A stretch of 6,178 nt of DNA from Alistipes sp. (GTDB taxonomy: Bacteria > Bacteroidota > Bacteroidia > Bacteroidales > Rikenellaceae), in contig JAFNUH010000137.1 of the NCBI GenBank assembly GCA_017384185.1, positions 1-6,178 of the forward strand. Direction: 5' to 3'. A model generated the notes under the pieces. It made no database searches. It saw only the letters and a list, made by a program, of their open reading frames with translations, and had not been told where the DNA came from. The translations under genes and the position numbers were made by a program. Of this stretch, positions 1 to 5,919 are shown in pieces. Every line of letters begins with the position of its first letter. The stretch's first letter is position 1.

Positions 1-520
1 CATCCTTGACCCACACGCCCGGCGACTGACGCAACAGCTCCGTACCATCCTTACCGATAGCGGCATCCGAGTTTGCCACATCGACCACAAAGCGGTCTGC
101 CTCACGGCGAATCATCTGCGCCTTTACGACCACCTCGTCGATAGCCGTCGTAGCCTCCTCCAAAGTTATGTCGCCCAACTGCGCCTGCTCAGGCATTGAG
201 ATTGTGCGCTCCACGCTCTTGTAACCCACGAAGTCGATAACGAGCTTATACTCGCCCTCGGGCAGAGTGAGCGAGAAGTTACCCTGCTCGTCCGATGTGG
301 TACCACCCACCTGCTCGTCGCCAACCAACGCAACGATGGTAGCGTAGCCAACGGGCTGACCCTTGGTATCAATAACACGACCACGCAAAGCCTCCTGCTG
401 GCGAGATTTCATTGCAGCAACTGCATAATTGTCACTTGCGGTGTTCACTGTTGCCGCCTCTGCTGCGGGCGCTGCGAAGAGCAACGCCGCAAGCAGAATT
501 GTTGTAGATAATTGTTTCAT
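1..520 (-). CDS. Outer-membrane beta-barrel protein, TonB-dependent-receptor-like, N-terminal part (partial)
   Basis: The reading frame opens at the ATG at 520-518 and stays open for 173 codons to the left edge, so only the N-terminus is visible. It starts MKQLSTTILLAALLFAAPAAEA, a Sec signal peptide with a hydrophobic core at residues 8-17 and an A-E-A cleavage site near residue 22. Residues 45-121 form a carboxypeptidase-regulatory-like beta-sandwich (LRGRVIDTKGQPVGYATI, then GTTSDEQGNFSLTLPEGEY and FVGYKS). This is followed by IDEVVVKA (127-134) and the start of a plug-like segment (RREADRFVVDV, then LLRQSPGVWVKD). That order is typical of Bacteroidota TonB-dependent receptors; the R-ADR-VVDV/PGV pattern fits the outer-membrane beta-barrel family better than canonical SusC, whose next gene would be a SusD. 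The likely role is outer-membrane transport or binding of an unknown ligand. The family assignment is firm, but the subclass and substrate are open because the barrel is outside the window. Confidence 0.88.
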   Translation of the reverse strand, partial: MKQLSTTILLAALLFAAPAAEAATVNTASDNYAVAAMKSRQQEALRGRVIDTKGQPVGYATIVALVGDEQVGGTTSDEQGNFSLTLPEGEYKLVIDFVGYKSVERTISMPEQAQLGDITLEEATTAIDEVVVKAQMIRREADRFVVDVANSDAAIGKDGTELLRQSPGVWVKD

Positions 521-532
521 AGTTGAGTAAAG

Positions 533-664
533 TTAGTTGAGAGTTTGTTTATATTTAATAATTGTAATAGTTGTCTGTCTCTTCTTTTTAGCGGGGCGCA
601 CCAGCCGCCCGATGCCCTCCTTATTATGCTTTACGCTAAAATAATAATGTTTTTCAATTATCAT
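533..664 (-). CDS. Possible 43-residue leader ORF (uORF) in the P2 leader
   Basis: An ATG at 664-662, only about 12-15 bases after the predicted P2 start, opens a frame of 43 codons ending with TAA at 535-533, 12 bases before the ATG of the outer-membrane gene. The peptide begins MIIEKHYYFSVKH and has a basic middle (RLVRPAKKKRQ) and a C-terminus rich in T, I and K. There is no signal peptide or recognisable domain. It fills almost the whole leader, as a regulatory leader peptide would. However, 44 open codons can occur by chance, there is no ribosome-binding site to judge by, and I do not recognise the protein. I treat it as a candidate only. Confidence 0.25.
   Translation of the reverse strand: MIIEKHYYFSVKHNKEGIGRLVRPAKKKRQTTITIIKYKQTLN
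594..610 (-). promoter_or_regulatory. GC-rich hairpin in the leader of the outer-membrane gene
   Basis: Within an otherwise AT-rich leader, GGGCG (594-598) and CGCCC (606-610) can form a 5-bp all-GC stem with a 7-base loop, about 74 bases before the start codon. On the minus strand it is preceded by a GGAGGGCATC segment that could offer an alternative pairing. No T run follows it, so it is not an intrinsic terminator. It could be an RNA control element or simply a local GC island. Confidence 0.3.
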
Positions 665-681
665 TTATCGTTTTTCGATAA
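665..681. repeat. Perfect inverted repeat at the P2 transcription start
   Basis: TTATCG at 665-670 and CGATAA at 676-681 form a perfect 6-base inverted repeat around a five-base T/A spacer. It begins directly beside the P2 -7 box and covers the predicted start site. It may be an operator for a dimeric regulator, or a hairpin at the 5' end of the transcript. The symmetry is seen directly; the role is inferred. Confidence 0.5.
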
Positions 682-712
682 CAAAGGTAGGTATATTTTT
701 TAACTTTCCAAA
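682..712 (-). promoter_or_regulatory. Bacteroidota-type promoter P2 of the outer-membrane gene
   Basis: Reading the minus strand, the -33 box TTTG is at 712-709 and the -7 box TACCTTTG at 689-682, with exactly 19 bases between them. This matches the established Bacteroides consensus TTTG...TAnnTTTG at full score. The predicted transcription start is about 676-679, giving a leader of roughly 155 bases before the ATG at 520. That is long enough to carry regulatory structure. Confidence 0.85.
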
Positions 713-729
713 TATTTTTCAAAAAATTA

Positions 730-835
730 ATCGTCACGCTCTCCTCCGCTCTCATAGCAAACGCTTGTCCTCATCAAATTCGCCGTCACTTCTGGTCGGT
801 TTTGAGCGAGAGATTCTCTTTTTCCTGTTTGCTGA
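730..835 (-). ncRNA. Candidate small transcript between promoters P1 and P2
   Basis: Transcription from P1 would first cross this island, which is visibly less AT-rich than its flanks. On the minus strand CTCTCGCTC (812-804) can pair with GAGCG (751-747) and AGAG (742-739), leaving a 4-base bulge and closing a loop of about 52 bases. A run of six T follows the island at about 726-721 on the minus strand, although no strong hairpin sits directly against it. Two short frames are also open here. One ends EVTANLMRTSVCYESGGERDD; a second starts MRAEESVTINF at about 755 and runs into P2 for 33 codons. I cannot tell a small RNA from a tiny ORF or a plain long leader; no known RNA family is recognised. 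Confidence 0.25.
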
Positions 836-837
836 TG

Positions 838-868
838 CAAATATATACACTTTTCGGTACTTTGCAAA
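838..868 (-). promoter_or_regulatory. Second upstream Bacteroidota-type promoter P1, minus strand
   Basis: On the minus strand a -33 TTTG at 868-865 and a -7 box TATATTTG at 845-838 are again separated by exactly 19 bases, a full match to the consensus. The predicted start is about 832-835. It lies 156 bases upstream of P2 in the same direction. It could be a distal promoter of the outer-membrane gene or drive a short separate transcript from the region between the two promoters. Confidence 0.72.
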
Positions 869-1061
869 ACAAACTACCATATTTTTTATACTTTTTTTTT
901 CTGCACATATTTCTTTTAGCGAAAATTATCATCCTACCTTAATATATTATAATTTCACACAACCTCCCCCACTCTCACAACATTAGTCGCTCGACACGCC
1001 AAAAAATTACATTTTCGGAGGAAAAAATCACTAAAAAGGAAGTTTTGAGAAAAAATATCAC

Positions 1062-1069
1062 TAACTTTA
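1062..1069 (+). promoter_or_regulatory. Weak -7-like box upstream of the oxidoreductase
   Basis: TAACTTTA at 1062-1069 matches TAnnTTTG in all but the last base and lies 54 bases before the start codon at 1124. The nearest TTTG (1044-1047) is only 14 bases upstream, too close for the usual 19-base spacing, so a proper -33 box is missing. If used, it may need an activator; the TCACTAA repeat at 1028-1034 and 1058-1064 would be a candidate binding region. Low confidence. Confidence 0.3.
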
Positions 1070-1123
1070 AGGTGCAAATTGTGTAAGCGATAAAACTTAA
1101 AACAAAATAAAACCTTAAAACTT

Positions 1124-2572
1124 ATGAGTGACAAGATTTCACGTGGCGATTTCCTTATGAAATCGGGATTGGCAGCAGCAGGTGTTATGATGGGCGGTTT
1201 GGCTTCGGCAGCCCCCACAGCACAGAAGGCTGAGGATAAGAAGAAGCGTTTTGCTAAGTTGGGCAAGGTGAATGTGGCTTGGGTTGGTATGGCTAACCGT
1301 GGTCGTGAGGTGATGAAGGAGTTCGAGAAGACAGGCTTGGCTAACATCGTTGCTATGTGCGACGTTGACCTCAAGTCAAAGGGTTGTCAGGAGGCTATCG
1401 CAGCTCACCCCAAGGCAAAGGTATTTACCGACTTCCGCAAGATGTTCGACGAGATGGGCAATAAGTTCGAGGCAGTTGTTGTCGAGACACCCGACTTCTC
1501 ACACTTCCCCTGCGTAATGTTGGCATTGAATCAGGGCAAGCACGTATATGTTGAGAAGCCTATGGGTCGCACATTCTACGAGTGCGAGTTGATGATTCAG
1601 GCAGCGAAACGCAATCCTCATCTCGTAACTCAGGGCGGTAACCAGGGTCACTCTGACCGCAACTACTACCAGTTTAAGGCGTGGAAAGAGGCAGGCATCA
1701 TCAAGAACGTAACACACGTAGATGCACATATGAACAACTCACGTCGTTGGCACGGCTACGATGTGAACATCGACCGCTTCCCGCAGGCTGAGCCTATACC
1801 CGACGGTATGGATTGGGATTTGTGGCACACCACACAGCAGTTCCACGAGTTCAACTCGAAGTATCACCCCGGTAACTGGCGTTCGTGGTACGACTTCGGT
1901 ATGGGCGCATTGGGCGACTGGGGAGCACACCTTATCGACACCATCCACGAGTTCCTCGACTTGGGTCTTCCTTACGAGATTACACCCGTAAAGTTCGAGG
2001 GCTGGAATACATACTTCTTCCCGATGTCATCGACCATCAACTTCAAGTTCCCACGTCGTGGCGATATGCCCGCAATGGATATCACTTGGTGGGACGGTAT
2101 TGGCAACTATCCCCCTATTCCTGAGGGATTTGGCGAGTCAAAGATGGGTGCCGACGTGCCTACAATCGGTGGTCAGAGCGCAGCAGCATCGGCAGTGAAG
2201 ATTAACCCCGGTACGATTATGTACTCTGACGAGCTTATCTTCAAGCGTGGCTCACACGGTGCTATCACTCAGATTATCCCCGAGTCAAAGGCAAAGGAGA
2301 TGGCGAGCCGTCTGCCCGAGGTTCCCGAGCCTACATCGAACCACTACGAGAACTTCCTCTTGGCTGTTATGGGCGAGGAGAAGGCACACTCATCATTCGA
2401 CGTGTTTGGTCCTCTGTGCCAGGTATTCTGCCTGGGCGTTATGGCTCAGCGCTTGAATGAGAAGATTATCTTCGACCGTGAAACAAAGCGCATCGTCAAC
2501 AACCGCTTCGCAGACGCTATGCTTACAAACACACCCCCTCGTAAGGGTTGGGAGGAGTTCTATAAGATGTAA
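1124..2572 (+). CDS. Exported Gfo/Idh/MocA-family NAD(P)-dependent oxidoreductase
   Basis: This is a 482-residue protein. Residues 1-29 are an export signal resembling a Tat leader: SRGDFLMKSG at 6-15, then a small hydrophobic stretch and an ASA|A cleavage site at 27-30. The second arginine of the S-R-R-x-F-L motif is glycine. The Rossmann fold follows, with VGMANRGRE (G55-x-A-x-R-G60), an acidic CDVD after strand 2 (D80) and the EKP signature at 144-146. The C-terminal half carries HPGNWRSWYDFGMGALGDWGAH (248-269); its GDWGAH (264-269) holds the Asp and His expected in the active site. This architecture is that of the bacterial-type periplasmic Gfo/Idh/MocA oxidoreductases, which oxidise or reduce sugars or sugar derivatives with tightly bound NAD(H). 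GH109-type glycosidase activity is a less likely alternative. The start at 1124 is supported by the signal peptide; the upstream context is A-rich without a Shine-Dalgarno site. The gene stands alone, divergent from the outer-membrane gene. The substrate is unknown. Confidence 0.9.
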   Translation: MSDKISRGDFLMKSGLAAAGVMMGGLASAAPTAQKAEDKKKRFAKLGKVNVAWVGMANRGREVMKEFEKTGLANIVAMCDVDLKSKGCQEAIAAHPKAKVFTDFRKMFDEMGNKFEAVVVETPDFSHFPCVMLALNQGKHVYVEKPMGRTFYECELMIQAAKRNPHLVTQGGNQGHSDRNYYQFKAWKEAGIIKNVTHVDAHMNNSRRWHGYDVNIDRFPQAEPIPDGMDWDLWHTTQQFHEFNSKYHPGNWRSWYDFGMGALGDWGAHLIDTIHEFLDLGLPYEITPVKFEGWNTYFFPMSSTINFKFPRRGDMPAMDITWWDGIGNYPPIPEGFGESKMGADVPTIGGQSAAASAVKINPGTIMYSDELIFKRGSHGAITQIIPESKAKEMASRLPEVPEPTSNHYENFLLAVMGEEKAHSSFDVFGPLCQVFCLGVMAQRLNEKIIFDRETKRIVNNRFADAMLTNTPPRKGWEEFYKM

Positions 2573-2590
2573 GACATTTTATGATAGAAT

Positions 2591-2621
2591 AATAGGGTGC
2601 CCGATTGGACACCCTATTTTT
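2591..2621. terminator. Intrinsic terminator shared by convergent genes
   Basis: AATAGGGTG (2591-2599) and CACCCTATT (2610-2618) form a perfect 9-bp stem with a 10-base loop, followed on the plus strand by further T residues (TTTTTATTATAA from 2617). It lies 19 bases after the oxidoreductase stop codon. On the minus strand the stem starts a few bases after the stop codon of the DUF2156-GNAT gene and is followed by ATTATTCTAT, a weaker T-rich tail. It is therefore likely bidirectional, stronger for the plus-strand gene. Confidence 0.85.
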
Positions 2622-2622
2622 A

Positions 2623-3984
2623 TTATAATGTAAGCACAACGGCTACATCTCGTTCTCTATCTCCCATTCCGAGATCATAACCATTCGAGAAATCTAACTT
2701 ATACGAAGGCTCGCCAAATCCGAAACGACTGTAATACGCAACGAGCGACTCCTCCGAGGGTATCAACATAATGGCTTTATATCCTCGCTCACGAGAGATG
2801 GCTATCGCCTGACGAATTAGCTCCTCAGCAAAGCCTCGACCTCGCCACTCGGCGGCGGTTGCAATGGCATATAGATATGCCGTAACACCATATTCTGTAT
2901 TGATTTCCACGATGTTAAGCATCGAAACGACACGACCCTGCTCACAATGCGCAAGTAGATTTTGGGGCGTATGAACATCTATAAAGAAGCGGTCAACATC
3001 CTCACGGCTATCGCCAAAGACCTCCATCCACAACTCACGACACTCAGCCTCAACAGGAGTAATCTCCCTCACGCCAATCTTCTCCTGCAAACGCACGGGA
3101 TAGAACGACTGTTTTGAGCGGCGCAGACCCGCCAGACCCATATCCTCCTCACGATTTACATAGCGAAAACCTCGCTCTGCCAACGCTCGGGCGAAGCAAC
3201 GATTTATCATTGGGAAGATTCCATCCATCGTGGCATCAGCCTTCTCAATATGCGTACAGAAGGTATCCTCCGACATTGCTGAGCCATAGGTAAATGCCGC
3301 TACGTGACCATCCACAAGCAACACGCCTCCATACAATCCCAACTCCTCGTAGGCATCAAATGCTCGTCGTATGGCACTCTTCTCCGCCGTATCCTTACAC
3401 TCGTGCTCCTTTGCCACTGCCGGATTCTCCATCACAGCCTTGCGCAGCTGCCAACGACACTCAAGACACAGACACTCCTGGAAAAATTTTGGTGTCAGCT
3501 CTGCAAATTCGTAAGTATATTTCGCCTCGAACTTATTGATATGGTTACGTTTGGGCTGATACTTCTTTCCTGTAAGATTACTCAAATCCTCAACAGAGTA
3601 TATATAATCACGATAATCGGGATTATCGCAGATGGCAAAGCACTCCTCGCACTCATTCTGCGCAGCCCACGCCTTGAAATAATCGGCATCGTCGCAGGTC
3701 ATACCAACCAATCGCAGACGCTTGCCACGCTGCTTTGTCTCAGAGAACAATGCCGTCAGCACAGCAGAATAATCCTCCGCACCAACAATCATATAACCAT
3801 ACTCGCCATCAATTAAAAAGCGCACCACAAGTGCCCCCTCGACCTCAGCCCAAGTGGATTGATAGACGGGTTGCCAAGCGTATATATTTACAAAGGTGTA
3901 GTCGCAAATCGGAGCCGACGCACGTTGCAGGTGGCTCTCAATCTGCTCCTTATCAGAAAGCTGTATCTCTCGGAATTGAATCAT
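2623..3984 (-). CDS. DUF2156 (lysyl-PG synthase C-terminal-like) protein fused to a GNAT acetyltransferase
   Basis: This is a 453-residue cytosolic protein with no signal peptide or membrane segment. Residues 1 to about 300 match the DUF2156 family, related to the aminoacyl-transferring domain of MprF/phosphatidylglycerol lysyltransferase. Signature stretches are YIYSVEDLSNLTGKKYQPKRN (128-148) and NREEDMGLAGLRRSKQSFYP (277-296). Residues from about 305 to 430 are a separate GNAT domain: LWMEVFGDSRED (319-329), the acetyl-CoA-binding motif A IATAAEWRGRGFAEELI (374-390, with the R-x-x-G-x-A pattern at R381-G384-A386), and YYSRFGFGE (417-425). DUF2156 proteins of this kind are commonly about 300 residues, so the extra domain marks a fusion. 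The start at 3984 gives the usual family N-terminus and overlaps the upstream gene by 32 bases, implying translational coupling. Cysteines cluster at 112/115/119 and 171/173/176; their meaning is unclear. By family, it likely transfers an amino-acid or acyl group; substrates are unknown. Confidence 0.85.
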   Translation of the reverse strand: MIQFREIQLSDKEQIESHLQRASAPICDYTFVNIYAWQPVYQSTWAEVEGALVVRFLIDGEYGYMIVGAEDYSAVLTALFSETKQRGKRLRLVGMTCDDADYFKAWAAQNECEECFAICDNPDYRDYIYSVEDLSNLTGKKYQPKRNHINKFEAKYTYEFAELTPKFFQECLCLECRWQLRKAVMENPAVAKEHECKDTAEKSAIRRAFDAYEELGLYGGVLLVDGHVAAFTYGSAMSEDTFCTHIEKADATMDGIFPMINRCFARALAERGFRYVNREEDMGLAGLRRSKQSFYPVRLQEKIGVREITPVEAECRELWMEVFGDSREDVDRFFIDVHTPQNLLAHCEQGRVVSMLNIVEINTEYGVTAYLYAIATAAEWRGRGFAEELIRQAIAISRERGYKAIMLIPSEESLVAYYSRFGFGEPSYKLDFSNGYDLGMGDRERDVAVVLTL

Positions 3985-5917
3985 TTACTAAGTAATCTTT
4001 ATTCTCCACACGTCTATAATAGCTCTGTATCATAGCCTTTATCTGCTGCTCCACGCCATTCGTATCCACCCTGTCCCTAAGGTCTGTGGTGTGCATAACA
4101 TCATCTACGGCATATACGCCCGTAACATTCTTCTCATCGAAGCGAATCAGATGTTCGCCCGTGATGGCTTGGAAAGCGTTATTGTCGTAATTGATAGCAA
4201 ATGGCACATCTGTGTGCTCGTTGAAAATGTCACGTCCAAAGGCGAAATATGGCTCGTCGTTACCCATCAAGCCGAGTAGCGTAGGCATAATATCAATCTG
4301 CGACACCACCTGACGATGCTCACCAAAGAGGGCGCTATCGGGGGCGTACATAAAGCCTAAGATGTGATAATCGCCAGGCGAACGACGGAACGTCTCGGTC
4401 ATCTTCTCGCTCGACACGTGGTCGGCAACAAATACGAAAATCGTACGGCGGAACCACTCTTCATTCTCATACTTTGCAAAGAACTTGCGGAACGCATCGT
4501 CCACATATCCAACACATTGGTGATTCGGCGTATGACCTTTGGGATACTTGCCCTCATACTCCTCGGGGACAACAAACGGATGGTGCGAGGTGAGTGTAAA
4601 CATCGTTGAGAAGAAAGGCTCACGCTGCTCGGAGAGCACCTCTCCCATATAGTTCAAGAACTTCTCGTCCCACACGCCCCAATAACCATCAAAGTCATTC
4701 GTGCCGTGCACCTTCTCATAATCCTGACGGCTATACAACTTCTCTATTCCCGTCTGGCGGGCATAGGCACCAAAGCCCATAGAGCCGTGATCCGAACCGC
4801 AGAAGAACATCGTCTCGTAGCCCTTATCCTTCAATATAGCAGGCAACGAGCGAGTCTCAGCCAACGCCTGCGGCATAAGCACAAATGGCGACTTGAACGA
4901 AGGTATAGAGCTCCACACCGCAGGCAGTGCCTGGATAGAGCGTTTACCGTTGGCATACATATTATAGAATGTATAGCTCTGACGCATCAGCGAGTCGAGG
5001 AATGGTGTATATCCCTGCTGCTCCGAATCTTTATATATGTCGGGGCGCAACAATGCTGAATGCTCAGCCGAGAAGCTCTCCATAATAAACAACACCACGT
5101 TTCTTCCCGTAAGCTCCGTAGGCGATACATCCTCCGCAGGGAAGTGTTCGGGAGAGTATATCTCCGCAAGAGTCTTGTCGTCAAAATATTTCTCGTAATG
5201 CAGTTTACCACTCGACGATATAGTACGAAGGATGCAGAACGGGTTGCTAAGAATCATCGTAGCACGTGCATTATCTGCCGTATATAGCGTTGCATTTGAG
5301 ATGGTTATCGGGCGTGTCATCTTCGTAAAACCGCCACGAATACCGCCTATGGCTAACCCAACTGCCACGAGCATCACCACAAATGCCGAAATGTAATACC
5401 ATACGCCAGCGAAAATCTGCTCAACCTTCACTCGGCGACGATAGCCTACCACCAGCACGGCGATAAGCGCCACACCCGCCAGAACCATATACCAGTTTTC
5501 TGTGGCGAACTTCAAAACAAGTTGCAACGAGTTGTCGTTATCGGCAAAGAATATCTCATCAGCCGAGAAGCGCTTTTGTGTATAGCGGAAATATATTGCA
5601 TCAGCCACACTCACCGCCACCAGCAGCAACGAATTGACGATCACATAGTACCAATAACATATCGACTGCCACCAATGCTTCTCACGAAGATGCAGCGGCA
5701 CTACCGACAACAAGATAAAAACGGCATTGGCATAGAGAATAGACACCGTATCGAACTTCATTGAACCACACAGAAGACTCCACAACTCATCCGTGGGTAA
5801 AGCTCCGATAAGGGCGTGGTTATAGAGATAAAAAAGTGCTCTACAAAGCATCAACACCACATATAGCAACGTGATGCGCCAGACGAGCAAAGCGGTATGG
5901 GTACGAAATATTTTCAT
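3953..5917 (-). CDS. LTA-synthase-like membrane phosphotransferase (sulfatase fold)
   Basis: This is a 654-residue protein. The N-terminal part has five predicted membrane helices (about 11-33, 57-76, 84-107, 142-158 and 170-192), and the C-terminal part is an extracytoplasmic sulfatase/alkaline-phosphatase-fold domain from about 270 to 570. Metal and catalytic positions seen in LtaS can be placed: E280 in NVVLFIMESFS, a nucleophile position in NGKRSIQALP (S327, where Gram-positive LtaS has Thr), H446 in TLTSHHPF, and D499-H500 in FVFVADHVSS. The five-TM plus sulfatase layout matches the LtaS/phosphoglycerol-transferase family. Members move phosphoglycerol or phosphoethanolamine from a phospholipid to a glycan or lipid acceptor on the outer face of the inner membrane. 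Bacteroidota do not make classical lipoteichoic acid, so the acceptor is unknown. The ATG at 5917 lies 2 bases after the rlmH stop, and its 3' end overlaps the DUF2156-GNAT start. The family call is confident; the substrate is not. Confidence 0.9.
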   Translation of the reverse strand: MKIFRTHTALLVWRITLLYVVLMLCRALFYLYNHALIGALPTDELWSLLCGSMKFDTVSILYANAVFILLSVVPLHLREKHWWQSICYWYYVIVNSLLLVAVSVADAIYFRYTQKRFSADEIFFADNDNSLQLVLKFATENWYMVLAGVALIAVLVVGYRRRVKVEQIFAGVWYYISAFVVMLVAVGLAIGGIRGGFTKMTRPITISNATLYTADNARATMILSNPFCILRTISSSGKLHYEKYFDDKTLAEIYSPEHFPAEDVSPTELTGRNVVLFIMESFSAEHSALLRPDIYKDSEQQGYTPFLDSLMRQSYTFYNMYANGKRSIQALPAVWSSIPSFKSPFVLMPQALAETRSLPAILKDKGYETMFFCGSDHGSMGFGAYARQTGIEKLYSRQDYEKVHGTNDFDGYWGVWDEKFLNYMGEVLSEQREPFFSTMFTLTSHHPFVVPEEYEGKYPKGHTPNHQCVGYVDDAFRKFFAKYENEEWFRRTIFVFVADHVSSEKMTETFRRSPGDYHILGFMYAPDSALFGEHRQVVSQIDIMPTLLGLMGNDEPYFAFGRDIFNEHTDVPFAINYDNNAFQAITGEHLIRFDEKNVTGVYAVDDVMHTTDLRDRVDTNGVEQQIKAMIQSYYRRVENKDYLVNDSIPRDTAF

Positions 5918-5919
5918 TC

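Larger units (their letters stand above)
521..1123. other. 603-base divergent intergenic region
   Basis: This AT-rich stretch separates the minus-strand outer-membrane gene from the plus-strand oxidoreductase. It contains two strong minus-strand promoters, an inverted repeat, a leader hairpin, a leader ORF and a less AT-rich island at about 731-835 (all listed separately). The part from about 870 to 1010 holds only homopolymeric T/A runs (for example a long T run near 891-900) and no gene that I can support. The part from 1001 to 1070 has repeated A-tracts and two copies of TCACTAA 30 bases apart (1028-1034 and 1058-1064), next to a weak plus-strand -7 box. Confidence 0.8.

Noticed and set aside
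594..610. GC-rich hairpin as an intrinsic terminator
   Set aside because: There is no T run after the stem on either strand, and it lies within the leader of an expressed-looking gene.
765..986. 73-codon plus-strand open frame in the intergenic region
   Set aside because: It runs across P1 in antisense, then into T-rich, phenylalanine/isoleucine-heavy low-complexity sequence, with no domain and no promoter in front. This is best explained by AT-rich composition.
955..1374. 139-codon minus-strand open frame
   Set aside because: More than half is antisense to the clearly coding start of the oxidoreductase, and the rest is translated intergenic A/T runs. It has no recognisable family.
3304..3816. 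170-codon plus-strand open frame
   Set aside because: It is wholly antisense to the DUF2156-GNAT gene, whose family motifs are intact. The antisense protein shows no domain and has the composition of a shadow frame.
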